Shown here: positions 1 to 7,842 of the stretch, piece after piece | How positions within the stretch are numbered: position 1 is the first letter of the stretch | Layout: each line of letters begins with the position of its first letter | Assembly: GCA_002309345.1 (NCBI GenBank) | Contig: DBWZ01000062.1 | Location: forward strand, 5,196 to 43,624 | DNA length: 38,429 nt | Reading direction: 5' to 3' | Origin: Pseudobutyrivibrio sp. UBA1225 | GTDB taxonomy: Bacteria > Bacillota > Clostridia > Lachnospirales > Lachnospiraceae | Translations under genes and position numbers: made by a program | The notes under the pieces: model-generated | The model's input: the letters and a program-made list of their open reading frames with translations, nothing else | Databases searched by the model: none | Told to the model about the DNA's origin: nothing

Positions 1-5
1 GAGAC

Positions 6-37
6 CTGCCATTAATAATCAGCTTCGCTGATGGCAG
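6..37. repeat. Bulged hairpin at the window edge
   Basis: CTGCC (6-10) pairs with GGCAG (33-37), and ATCAGC (18-23) pairs with GCTGAT (27-32) around a TTC loop, with a seven-base bulge on the left arm. An A/T-rich stretch without a clean T-run follows. It may be the end of a terminator belonging to a gene left of the window; nothing upstream is visible to test this. Confidence 0.4.
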
Positions 38-57
38 TTAAAATAATAAAAATTGTG

Positions 58-86
58 TTGACAAATGCAATTAGATTGCGTACAAT
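58..86 (+). promoter_or_regulatory. Sigma-A-type promoter of the thioredoxin operon
   Basis: A perfect -35 box TTGACA (58-63) is followed after 17 bases by TACAAT (81-86). The thioredoxin reductase start codon lies about 90 bases downstream. The spacer and the -10 box are covered by two operator-like 15-mers, so the promoter should be repressible. Confidence 0.8.
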
Positions 87-95
87 TAAATCAAC
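66..95 (+). promoter_or_regulatory. Tandem OhrR-type operators over the -10 box
   Basis: Two adjoining 15-mers, TGCAATTAGATTGCG (66-80) and TACAATTAAATCAAC (81-95), each match 11 of 15 positions of the Bacillus subtilis OhrR half-operator TACAATTAAATTGTA as I remember it, in the same head-to-tail arrangement. The first is itself an inverted repeat (GCAAT-TAG-ATTGC). They overlap the spacer and -10 box, the right place for repression. The third gene of the operon encodes an OhrR-like protein, so autoregulation is the natural inference. Confidence 0.6.
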
Positions 96-175
96 CTAAC
101 AGGTAATAGATATTAAAGCAAGTTTTATGCCAATTGAAAACTCCGCGGATTATTTGATTTTGGAGGTTACAATAT

Positions 176-1048
176 ATGGAAAGATACGACATAGCCATAA
201 TTGGCACAGGCCCTGCCGGTTTAGAAGCAGCCATCACTGCCAAGGTTCGGAATAAAACAGTTTTATTAATAGGCAACAAGGGCTCATCTGACAAGGTTTC
301 AAAGGCTCACACTGTTCAGAATTATTTGGGTCTCCCAGAGGTTTCTGGTGATGCAATGGCCAAGGCTTTTTTAGATCATGCTCATTCGATGGGGCTTGAG
401 ATTACTGAGGATAGAATCAACGCAGTCTATGCAATGGGTGAATATTTTGCTCTGCAGGGTCACAACAACGATTATGAAGCAAGTTCAGTTATCGTTGCCG
501 CTGGAATGTCTGCTATGAAGCCTCTTCCTGGCGAGATGGAAAATCTCGGCCGCGGGGTCAGCTACTGCGCAACCTGTGATGCTGCTTTATATAAAGGAAA
601 GACAGCTATCATCTTGGCCTACAGTTCTGAGGACGAACCAGAAGCAGAGTTTTTGGCGGAGCGCGTCGATACAGTTTACTATCTTCCTCAGTATGACTAT
701 GAGGGAAATCTCGGTGGCAACATACAGGTTACTACAGGCATCAAACCATCTGCCATTGCGCTTGAAGATGGAAGGGTAATTCTTGAAACTGATGGCGATT
801 CATATACTGCCGATGGAATTTTTATACTTAGAGAGCAGATTGCTCCATCTCAGCTTGTGCCAGGTCTTACTATGGATGGCAATCACATCGGCGTTGACCG
901 CTCGATGGCAACCAACATCAAGGGGCTATTTGCATGCGGCGATATCACTGGTGTACCATATCAGTATATCAAGGCCGCTGGAGAGGGGAATGTTGCAGCA
1001 CTTTCTGCTGTTTCATATTTAACTGAGTTAAAGAAAACTCAAGTATAA
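176..1048 (+). CDS. trxB: Thioredoxin reductase-like flavoprotein without an NADPH-binding motif
   Basis: A 290-aa flavoprotein expected to reduce the neighbouring thioredoxin. Visible: the N-terminal FAD motif GTGPAG (10-15), redox-active CATC (131-134) in the usual YCATCD context, and the C-terminal FAD motif FACGDI (253-258). After CATC, where classical enzymes carry GGGxxA and an HRR motif for NADPH, this protein has AYSSEDE (148-154) and PQYDYEG (171-177); neither motif survives. That is the hallmark of pyridine-nucleotide-independent reductases such as the ferredoxin-dependent flavin thioredoxin reductase (FFTR) of clostridia. The donor here is therefore inferred to be ferredoxin rather than NADPH. 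The ATG is preceded by GGAGG (162-166). It heads an operon with trx (66 bases downstream) and an ohrR-like gene. It is slightly shorter than the usual 300-320 aa. Confidence 0.85.
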   Translation: MERYDIAIIGTGPAGLEAAITAKVRNKTVLLIGNKGSSDKVSKAHTVQNYLGLPEVSGDAMAKAFLDHAHSMGLEITEDRINAVYAMGEYFALQGHNNDYEASSVIVAAGMSAMKPLPGEMENLGRGVSYCATCDAALYKGKTAIILAYSSEDEPEAEFLAERVDTVYYLPQYDYEGNLGGNIQVTTGIKPSAIALEDGRVILETDGDSYTADGIFILREQIAPSQLVPGLTMDGNHIGVDRSMATNIKGLFACGDITGVPYQYIKAAGEGNVAALSAVSYLTELKKTQV

Positions 1049-1114
1049 ATCTTTATTTTTAACCAGTGAAGTAACAGTCAAATTTTTCTTCATAAGAATG
1101 AAAGGAGATATATC

Positions 1115-1426
1115 ATGGTAAAGAAAATATCAACAGATGAATTCAATTCAATGGACAAATCAGGGGTTTCAGTTTTAGATTTTAATGCTACATGGTGCGG
1201 ACCTTGTAAGATGCTTGCACCTGTTTTAGAGGAGGTTTCTGAAGAATTAGATGGTCAGGCAAATTTCTATAGCATCGATACAGATGATAATCCTGATTTA
1301 GCAAAAGAATATGGTATAATGAACATACCGGCAGTGGTAATTTTAAAGGATGGACAAAAGGTAGACATGAATGTTGGCTTCGTTCCAAAGCCAGCGTTGA
1401 TAGATTTCGTGTCTAAGAATCTTTAA
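1115..1426 (+). CDS. trxA: Thioredoxin
   Basis: A 103-aa cytoplasmic disulfide reductase with the canonical active site WCGPC (27-31) and the cis-proline in NIPAVV (Pro72); length is normal for a single-domain thioredoxin. It is likely reduced by the flavoprotein encoded just upstream. GGAG lies 7 bases before the ATG. Second gene of the reductase-thioredoxin-OhrR operon, with 20 bases to the next gene, so it should be co-induced by the same peroxide signal. No unusual residues seen. Confidence 0.95.
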   Translation: MVKKISTDEFNSMDKSGVSVLDFNATWCGPCKMLAPVLEEVSEELDGQANFYSIDTDDNPDLAKEYGIMNIPAVVILKDGQKVDMNVGFVPKPALIDFVSKNL

Positions 1427-1446
1427 TTATTTAAAGGAGTTTAAAT

Positions 1447-1893
1447 ATGGGCGATAAATTCGATTGCTTAAAAATATCTAATCAGCTTTGTTTTCCGCTT
1501 TATGCGTGCTCAAAGGAAATTGTCAAAAGATACAAGCCATATCTTGATCCTATCGACCTTACCTATACACAATACATTACGATGATGGTTGTATGGGAAG
1601 AAAAGGAGCTTACTGTAAAGGAGCTTGGACAAAAGCTTTTCCTTGATTCAGGCACACTTACACCAGTACTTAAAAAGCTTGAGCAAAAGGGTTATGTTAA
1701 GCGCAATCGTTCCAAGGATGATGAGCGCAACCTCAATATCACTCTTACCAAAGCTGGCGAAGAATTAAAAAAGCAGGCATGTTCAATACCTGCTAAAATG
1801 GGCAAATGCGTTAATTTAACCCCAAAAGAATCTGAGCAACTTTACAAGCTTTTATACAAGATTTTAAACGATATGGAAAATAGCGAAGACTAA
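1447..1893 (+). CDS. ohrR: OhrR-like MarR-family organic peroxide sensor
   Basis: A 148-aa winged-helix repressor very close in pattern to Bacillus subtilis OhrR. The peroxide-sensing cysteine is kept at the same position (NQLCF, Cys15), as are the three tyrosines that contact it (Tyr19, Tyr29, Tyr40). The DNA-binding part holds LDSGTLTPVLKKLEQKG (67-83) and the wing DDERN (91-95). There are extra cysteines at 7, 21, 112 and 121; Cys121 could be a resolving cysteine as in two-Cys OhrR proteins, which is inference. AAAGGAG precedes the ATG. Third gene of the thioredoxin operon; operators matching OhrR sites sit on the operon promoter, so it probably represses its own operon and releases it on organic hydroperoxide stress. 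Its stop overlaps the convergent next gene by 4 bases. Confidence 0.85.
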   Translation: MGDKFDCLKISNQLCFPLYACSKEIVKRYKPYLDPIDLTYTQYITMMVVWEEKELTVKELGQKLFLDSGTLTPVLKKLEQKGYVKRNRSKDDERNLNITLTKAGEELKKQACSIPAKMGKCVNLTPKESEQLYKLLYKILNDMENSED

Positions 1894-3065
1894 TTAATCA
1901 GTTCAACGTTTTCACGAGCTTTAGAGATGACATCGTCTACAAAAGAGGCGGTGTCATTTTTTATTGTATCCCAATCTATTACCTGCACGCCAGATAGATC
2001 TGCGCCTGCATTTTCAAAGACATCACCCATATTTTCTTTTGTTTGAATACGACCTTTCATGTAGCCTTCGGCGAGGGAGGTCTTGTTTTTGGCGATAGTG
2101 ATATCTGTTCCCTCAGCCTTGACGCCATCCTCGGTGTAGTTCAAAAGTAGACCGCTATTTAAAGTATATTTATCACCGCCAGAGGTAGTGTAAACTGCAG
2201 CTATGGTATAGGAATTGGTGTATTTGTTGTTGCCGTTGCGCTTGATGGTCGCCACAAAATCCTCCTTCTCTGGAAGAGGAGAATAGATTTCCAAGGTACC
2301 TAGATTATTGCCGTAGATTGCGACATATTCTCCTTTAGTTTTGTGAGACAAGTCAAAAACAATTTTTCTTGTGTGATTGAACTTATCCAAATATAAAGAG
2401 GTTTTGATATCGTGGTCTGGAGCGTCGGTGCCCAACAAATCCCATATAAATTGTCCCTGACCCTTAGGGATAGTTATCCTATATTCGTAGGCTTTTGTGC
2501 CGTCGTCATCCACAAAGATATCATCTGTTTTTTCAATCTTGATGCTTCTTACAAAGTTGTAGATATTTTTTTTGTTGTTGTGAAACCATTCGCGATTAAT
2601 GTCGTTACTAAGATTTGGCGCCTGTGGGAATAAATCTTCCCCAGTGTTAAATCCATAGGCAATATCGCCAAGCATTGGGGCGACTAGATAGACGGTGTTG
2701 CCCTTGGCATATATTTCAAGTTGACCGACACTTAGCACCAGCACATCCACATTCGATTTGCAGGAAAATTGCTTTTGGGAAGCGGACCGCTGTCCGTTGA
2801 TAGTTCCACTGATGGAATAAGGAAATCCACTAAGCTTTTTAATATAGGCGCTGCCAGAATACTCCACATCCGCATTTGCGTAATTTCGGAACAAATCCTT
2901 TAGATCTATTCCATATGCCAAGTAATCTGGACTTTTTAGAGTGGATTCAGAAAAATTGATAACAGAAGCCAAAATCCTTATAGAAGGATTGTAGGTAAGC
3001 TCTGCCGTTATAAATATGATTAATGTAATTATGACTATAATAAAGGCTGCTTTTTTTCTTTTCAT
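1890..3065 (-). CDS. Membrane-anchored extracytoplasmic protein of unknown function
   Basis: I do not recognise a specific family. A basic start (KRKK) is followed by one hydrophobic segment (about residues 6-22), then some 365 extracytoplasmic residues rich in beta-strand-like stretches. The alternation of short strands (for example YAKGNTVYLVAP) recalls the LppX/LprG/LolA half-barrel fold, but this is only an impression. There is no lipobox and no sorting signal. Start: ATG at 3065 gives a clean signal-anchor; a GTG at 3077 would add four residues; neither has an ideally spaced ribosome site. It lies 47 bases after a TPR gene on the same strand and is probably co-transcribed with it. The pair is divergent from the hybrid kinase gene, so it could belong to the same sensory circuit. 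Confidence 0.7.
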   Translation of the reverse strand: MKRKKAAFIIVIITLIIFITAELTYNPSIRILASVINFSESTLKSPDYLAYGIDLKDLFRNYANADVEYSGSAYIKKLSGFPYSISGTINGQRSASQKQFSCKSNVDVLVLSVGQLEIYAKGNTVYLVAPMLGDIAYGFNTGEDLFPQAPNLSNDINREWFHNNKKNIYNFVRSIKIEKTDDIFVDDDGTKAYEYRITIPKGQGQFIWDLLGTDAPDHDIKTSLYLDKFNHTRKIVFDLSHKTKGEYVAIYGNNLGTLEIYSPLPEKEDFVATIKRNGNNKYTNSYTIAAVYTTSGGDKYTLNSGLLLNYTEDGVKAEGTDITIAKNKTSLAEGYMKGRIQTKENMGDVFENAGADLSGVQVIDWDTIKNDTASFVDDVISKARENVELIN

Positions 3066-3112
3066 AACAAATAGCACTGCCTCTTAGCAGCGGTTTACCT
3101 CCACAATTGCAA

Positions 3113-4060
3113 TTATAGTAATTCTGCTGGAGTGCCTGCAATAGACAATGCGATGGCAGTGTCCATGTCCAAAAGATGCTGTGTAGCCTCTGCATCCTCA
3201 GCCTTGATAGAGTCTTCTGCGTACCGAACGCAAGCCTGCTTGTACTTATCATCCTTATTCCAGTTTTTGTAAACTGTCATAAACAGCTTCGATGCCTCAA
3301 TCTTTAGTTTTGGATCGTTGGTGATGGTTGCGGTGGAATCGAGACTTAAAGCTACAGCCTCAGCTCGATTGAACTCGCCCATGCCACAGAAGGTCTCAAT
3401 AAGAATGCTAAGAGCCTGTACATAATCCTGAATAGTTATATCTGAATTTTTGATTAATCCTACGAGCTCATCTAAATGGTCGTAGATGTACTGGTCGTCG
3501 CCGATGCTGTGATGTAGATTTGCATTTAAAGTGGAAATAATCAAATCAAGATGATGCATATCATTTTCCTTGGAAATTTCCATGCCCTGTTTTAAAAATT
3601 TTTCTGCTTCGTCGTAGCGGTGCATATGTAGATAGATAAAGGTCAGATTAAGGCATGCCACCACATAAGCTCGAGGTTCATTTGGAAATTCTTTTCCGTA
3701 ATCCTCCAAATCCTGTAAAGCCATACGTCCATAGTTTAGGGCGCTGTCGTAATCACCAAGGATGATGTAGCGATTGCAAATAGTTGCATAGAAATAGTGC
3801 TTGGCACCCTTGATGCCATGCTTATCAAGATAGTGGAGGGCATTTAAGCATTTGTACAGCATCTTGGAATCGTAGCCAATGATGCCATAGGCAATAGCGA
3901 TGCCTCTCAAGGTGAGAATGTAATAGGTATGGTCGTCGGAAACCTCATAGATGGATCTTGCCATGTTAAGATTATCGATGCCAAGCTCCACATTATTGGA
4001 ACGAATCAGACTCATACCCTTCTCATAATATTCCCTTGCAATTTGCTCAGAACTAGCCAT
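3113..4060 (-). CDS. TPR-repeat protein
   Basis: A 315-aa soluble, helical protein composed almost entirely of tetratricopeptide-like helix pairs. Examples are AREYYEKGMSLIRSNNVELG near the N-terminus, GDYDSALNYGRMALQDLEDYG (about 115-135) and HRYDEAEKFLKQGMEISKEN (about 157-176). No catalytic or DNA-binding domain is visible, so a scaffold or peptide-sensing role is likely. Start: the ATG at 4060 has GGAGG six bases upstream; a longer reading from 4150 has no ribosome site and would run through the divergent kinase promoter, so I reject it. First gene of a two-gene unit with the membrane-anchored protein downstream, divergent from the hybrid kinase. Confidence 0.8.
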   Translation of the reverse strand: MASSEQIAREYYEKGMSLIRSNNVELGIDNLNMARSIYEVSDDHTYYILTLRGIAIAYGIIGYDSKMLYKCLNALHYLDKHGIKGAKHYFYATICNRYIILGDYDSALNYGRMALQDLEDYGKEFPNEPRAYVVACLNLTFIYLHMHRYDEAEKFLKQGMEISKENDMHHLDLIISTLNANLHHSIGDDQYIYDHLDELVGLIKNSDITIQDYVQALSILIETFCGMGEFNRAEAVALSLDSTATITNDPKLKIEASKLFMTVYKNWNKDDKYKQACVRYAEDSIKAEDAEATQHLLDMDTAIALSIAGTPAELL

Positions 4061-4137
4061 AGTGAACCTCCGTAATAAGCGAACACACTGATTTTGTATA
4101 TATTTTACTAATAAATTGTGACTATTTTCGTAATTTG

Positions 4138-4166
4138 TTGTTTTAGACAATTCTATTCCATATAAT
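4138..4166 (+). promoter_or_regulatory. Promoter of the hybrid histidine kinase gene
   Basis: TTGTTT (4138-4143), a 17-base spacer and a perfect TATAAT (4161-4166), followed by a leader of about 85 bases before the ATG. It sits in the divergent gap between the TPR and kinase genes. Confidence 0.55.
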
Positions 4167-4260
4167 TAAAGTAGATTAGAATGTGTAAATAAATTTGGTT
4201 TGATTTAGCATGATGCAAAACTAAATTTTGGGGTGAAGGTAATTAATTGGGGATCAATAA

Positions 4261-6600
4261 ATGAAGAAGACAAGTAGTTTTGTTTACGATTTTATAGTAG
4301 GGGTTGGAGCTTTTGTATTTACAGCCATTATGGTGCTCTTGTTTGTGGGGGAGCAGCTGCTTCCTGACGAGCGAACCTATACGGATTCTTATTTTGAGGA
4401 CTATAGTGACGGCTGGGTGCGAGTATACAATGATGGCACTAAAAGAACTATTAAGGCACCGGGGCAGTATGAGGTGTCTGCGGGGCAGGAGCTTGTCATA
4501 GAAAAGACCATTGATGCTGATAGCAGAAAGACTCGCTATGTTACATTTAATTCTGTCAAACAGGATATTTATGCTTATGTGGGCGGTGAGCATCGATATA
4601 CTTTTTCCACCAAGGATACTCGAATATTTGGAAGTCATAGCCCTGGGCTATATGTATTTATTCCTATCTATCCAGAGGATGAGGGTAAAATTCTTCAAAT
4701 AGTTTTCTGGGGAAACAATAACTACACTGGAGTTCTCGATAAGATTTCTATCGGCAGTCAGGTTGGAATACTGCTGTCAATCTATAATGACGAGCGCTAC
4801 ACTTTAATTCTAACGCTATTTTTGATTGTGCTTGGATTGATTGCCTTTATCATAGGTATCATTGTAAAGGTGGCTTATAACAGAACGCTATCGCTTTCTT
4901 TTGCGGGGTGGGCTGTTGTCTGCGCTGGCACATGGTTTTTGGCCGAGTCTAACTGCAAGCAGATTTTTGTGCCTAACATTTCACTGATGTCTTATATGAC
5001 CTACATCAGTTTGATGATGCTGTCATATACGATGGCGCTTTACTTTGACCGCTTGCAAGAGGGCAGATATAGAATGGCATACATGATTCTAGAGGTGCTA
5101 GAGCTATTTGTTCTATTGGCAGGAATTGCTCTTCAGTTACTAAGAAAGAGCGATTTGAGCGCCATGTTGCCATACGCTTTTCTATCGATAATCCTATCGA
5201 TGTTGATATATCTAATTACCGTAATTCCGGATTTTATCCAAGGAAAGGTAAAGGATTATATCCTAGAATTCATTGGAATTATGGTGGCGTTTGTGGCAGG
5301 TGTTGGTCAGATGATTGCTTATGATGATAAGCATCCAATTACCATGGACGCATTTATCCTGACAATCGGATTAATATTTATGATACTTATGTCATATATT
5401 CGAGCCCTCAGGGACATCCGAAAGATGGAGCGGGATATGTTTGCTGCGGTTCAGGCTCAGAATGCTAGCTCAGCATTCCTCACTAGAATGTCTCATGAGA
5501 TGCGAACACCTATCAATGCAATTCTTGGAATGAACAAGATGATTCTTAGGGAGAGCAAGGAGGAGAACATCTTAGACTACGCTAGAGATGTAAATGGTGC
5601 TGGAAACTACTTGCTTTCTATAGTTAACGAGGTGCTGGATTTAGCAAAGGTTAATGCTGGAAAATTTGATATCAATATAGAAGATTATGAGTTGATGGAT
5701 ATGATCAGGGAGTGCTATTCGCTGATTAAACCTAGGGCGCTGGCAAATAGACTTGCCTTTGAGGTGGACATGAGTGATGTGCTTCCAGCTAGACTTAGAG
5801 GGGACAAGGAGAGAATCATCCAGATCATCACAAATCTATTGACTAACGCTGTTAAATATACACCGGAAGGCCGAATCAAACTGTCCGTTCAGGGAAAAAT
5901 AAGTGGGGGGAGACTGTTGCTGATGATTACTGTAAGTGACACAGGAATTGGAATCGACGAGGAGAGTATTCCATATCTGTTTGATTCCTTTACTCGAGTC
6001 GGGGAATTCCAAAATCAGCGAATCGAAGGAACAGGACTTGGACTTACTATCACCAAGCAACTAGTTGAAATGATGGGCGGCACTATAACGGTCGAATCTG
6101 AACCGAGAAAGGGTACCGCATTTACGGTAGTGATTCCGCAGGAGATTAGAACAGTAGAGCCTTGCGGAACCTTCTCGATGGGACCTAATGGCGACAGACG
6201 AGTTGTTGATAGAAATGAAGTGTTTGATGTCCTTGGAAAGATACTTGTTGTAGATGATGTGGCTATCAATCTACGTGTATTTTCTATGCTTTTGAACAAT
6301 ACAGATATCACGGTGGACACTGCAATCAGCGCATCAGAGGCATTAGAAAAGATTAAACGTAACAAGTACGACATTATCTTTTTAGATCATTTGATGCCTG
6401 GTATGGATGGTATCCAGCTCAAAGAAATAATAATGGCTTTGCCGGATAATCCAAACAAGGACACACCGTTTATCATGCAAACCGCAAATGCGGTGGTTGG
6501 TGCAAAAGAACAGTATGAGGCGTTTGGTTTTGTGGATTATATTGCAAAACCAATCAAGGAAGAGGAGTTGCGAAAACTGCTTAGGAGATATATGATTTAA
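4261..6600 (+). CDS. Hybrid sensor histidine kinase with 7TMR-DISM-like sensor and receiver domain
   Basis: A 779-aa membrane kinase. Layout: one membrane segment (about 11-30), an extracytoplasmic beta-rich domain (31-170) resembling a 7TMR-DISM extracellular domain, about seven hydrophobic helices (175-385), HisKA with phospho-acceptor His412 in SHEMRTPINA, and HATPase_c with the N box NLLTNAVKYTP (Asn529), DTGIG (560-564) and GTGLG (590-594). A C-terminal receiver has acidic pair 665-666, phospho-acceptor Asp709 in FLDHLMPGMDG, Thr741 and Lys763 in AKP. All catalytic residues look intact. There is no DNA-binding domain and no response regulator or Hpt gene beside it, so the phosphate must leave to a partner elsewhere. 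The ligand is unknown; 7TMR-DISM sensors often bind carbohydrate-like ligands. It is divergent from a TPR/membrane-protein pair. Confidence 0.9.
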   Translation: MKKTSSFVYDFIVGVGAFVFTAIMVLLFVGEQLLPDERTYTDSYFEDYSDGWVRVYNDGTKRTIKAPGQYEVSAGQELVIEKTIDADSRKTRYVTFNSVKQDIYAYVGGEHRYTFSTKDTRIFGSHSPGLYVFIPIYPEDEGKILQIVFWGNNNYTGVLDKISIGSQVGILLSIYNDERYTLILTLFLIVLGLIAFIIGIIVKVAYNRTLSLSFAGWAVVCAGTWFLAESNCKQIFVPNISLMSYMTYISLMMLSYTMALYFDRLQEGRYRMAYMILEVLELFVLLAGIALQLLRKSDLSAMLPYAFLSIILSMLIYLITVIPDFIQGKVKDYILEFIGIMVAFVAGVGQMIAYDDKHPITMDAFILTIGLIFMILMSYIRALRDIRKMERDMFAAVQAQNASSAFLTRMSHEMRTPINAILGMNKMILRESKEENILDYARDVNGAGNYLLSIVNEVLDLAKVNAGKFDINIEDYELMDMIRECYSLIKPRALANRLAFEVDMSDVLPARLRGDKERIIQIITNLLTNAVKYTPEGRIKLSVQGKISGGRLLLMITVSDTGIGIDEESIPYLFDSFTRVGEFQNQRIEGTGLGLTITKQLVEMMGGTITVESEPRKGTAFTVVIPQEIRTVEPCGTFSMGPNGDRRVVDRNEVFDVLGKILVVDDVAINLRVFSMLLNNTDITVDTAISASEALEKIKRNKYDIIFLDHLMPGMDGIQLKEIIMALPDNPNKDTPFIMQTANAVVGAKEQYEAFGFVDYIAKPIKEEELRKLLRRYMI

Positions 6601-6637
6601 TAGTAAGTTTTTAAAAACTTTTTCGGAGGAAATATTT

Positions 6638-6877
6638 ATGGGATTTAATCCAGCAGATTTATTTAAAGTTAGAGGCGCGGCAGCGAAGTTTAATGCAAAT
6701 CACCCTAAGCTAATACCTTTTTTTAATGCAGCGAGGGACAAGGCGATGACACCTGGTGCGGTAATAGAGCTTTCTATCACAGATCCAAGCGGCGAGAAAA
6801 TTGAGACAAACCTGAGAGTGCAGGAATCTGATATAGAGCTTATCAATTTGCTGATGGAAATCGGAAATAAGGGGTAA
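6638..6877 (+). CDS. Small conserved-looking protein of unknown function
   Basis: A 79-aa soluble protein: helical N-terminal half, then a strand-rich middle (VIELSITDPSGEKIETNLRV) and a helical end. No cysteines, no membrane segment, no motif I can assign. GGAGG lies nine bases before the ATG and supports translation. It starts 37 bases after the kinase stop; between them is a perfect A/T palindrome (6604-6619) followed by four further T residues that could act as a weak terminator. It may be co-transcribed with the kinase by read-through. Confidence 0.65.
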   Translation: MGFNPADLFKVRGAAAKFNANHPKLIPFFNAARDKAMTPGAVIELSITDPSGEKIETNLRVQESDIELINLLMEIGNKG

Positions 6878-6893
6878 CAGTCCCCATATAAGT

Positions 6894-6948
6894 ACACCTT
6901 CATGTTCTATACTTTGTATATCAAAGGAAGAACATGGAGGTGTTTTTT
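6894..6948 (+). promoter_or_regulatory. Hairpin plus T-run enclosing the ribosome site of the 5'-nucleotidase gene
   Basis: The left arm (6894-6908) pairs with the right arm (6929-6943) over 15 positions with a single T-G wobble; the loop is 20 bases (6909-6928). The right arm contains the ribosome site GGAGGTG (6936-6942), the run of T residues is 6943-6948, and the start codon is at 6949. The structure has the form of an intrinsic terminator and also hides the ribosome site. It could end the upstream transcript, attenuate the nucleotidase gene, or both. Confidence 0.65.
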
Positions 6949-7842
6949 ATGTTAAACAATATGCTTACAATCGGAGTCTCTACTCGCGCTTTATTCGACT
7001 TAGATTTCGAGAACACTATATTTGTAGAACAGGGAGCTGGCGCCTATGTAGATTACATGGTTTCACATGAGCAGCAGATTATCGGCAAGGGCCCAGCCTT
7101 TGGGCTAGTGCAGGCATTGCTTGGCCTCAAGGATTCTGAAGGCAATCCACTTTGCCAAGTTATAGTCATGAGCCAAAACTCTGCCGATAGCTCCCTCAGG
7201 ATTTTCAATTCCATCAAGGCCTACGACTTAGATATAACCCGCGCGGCACTCACAACCGGTGGCTCAATTTTGCCTTATTTATCAGCATATTCTGTTGATT
7301 TATATTTATCTGCTAACGAGGATGACGTGGCGCGAGCTACGGCTGCAGGTATAGCTGCGGCCACAGTCTTATCATCGCCTGATTGCCAAGATTCAGGTTG
7401 GTCTCAAATCCGTATAGCCTTTGATGGTGATTGTGTTCTATTCAACAACGAGTCTGAGCTCATCTATCAGCGCGACGGTCTAGAGGCATTCGACGAGCAC
7501 GAGCGAAGCTGCGCATTGGTACCACTTAAGCGGGGACCATTTGCCAATTTTCTAGAGCTTATATCGCAGATTCAAAGCAACTATTCAGATGCTTGTAATG
7601 CACCAATTCGCACGGCCATAGTCACCGCGCGCAGCGCTCCTTCCCACGAGCGAGTTATCCGTACCTTTCGTGCCTGGGGTGTTAGAATAGACGAGGCGCA
7701 TTTCTTAGGGGGAATGGATAAGACATCAGTCTTAAAGGCGTTTAAAGCACACATTTTTTTCGACGACAACGATGACAATATAAAAGCAGCCAGCACCGTG
7801 GTACTAGCTGCCAAAGTTCCAAACTTTTTAAAAGCTATTTAA
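6949..7842 (+). CDS. Cytosolic 5'-nucleotidase (NT5C1-like family)
   Basis: A 297-aa protein expected to remove the 5' phosphate from nucleoside monophosphates in the cytoplasm. It follows the pattern of the animal cytosolic nucleotidase I family: AFDGDCVLFNNESE corresponds to the AFDGDAVLFSDESE block, VTARSAP to VTARSAA, and HIFFDDNDDNI to the acidic HIFFDD block. The early SQNSADSSLRIFNSI matches the family's substrate-side motif. Start chosen at 6949 because GGAGGTG sits six bases upstream; a start at 6934 would lie inside that ribosome site. The gene ends 8 bases inside the convergent thioesterase gene. The hairpin over its ribosome site suggests translational or attenuation control. Confidence 0.8.
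   Translation: MLNNMLTIGVSTRALFDLDFENTIFVEQGAGAYVDYMVSHEQQIIGKGPAFGLVQALLGLKDSEGNPLCQVIVMSQNSADSSLRIFNSIKAYDLDITRAALTTGGSILPYLSAYSVDLYLSANEDDVARATAAGIAAATVLSSPDCQDSGWSQIRIAFDGDCVLFNNESELIYQRDGLEAFDEHERSCALVPLKRGPFANFLELISQIQSNYSDACNAPIRTAIVTARSAPSHERVIRTFRAWGVRIDEAHFLGGMDKTSVLKAFKAHIFFDDNDDNIKAASTVVLAAKVPNFLKAI

Noticed and set aside
4061..4150. Longer start for the TPR gene adding 30 residues
   Set aside because: No ribosome site at 4150, overlap with the divergent kinase promoter, and a well-placed GGAGG before the ATG at 4060.
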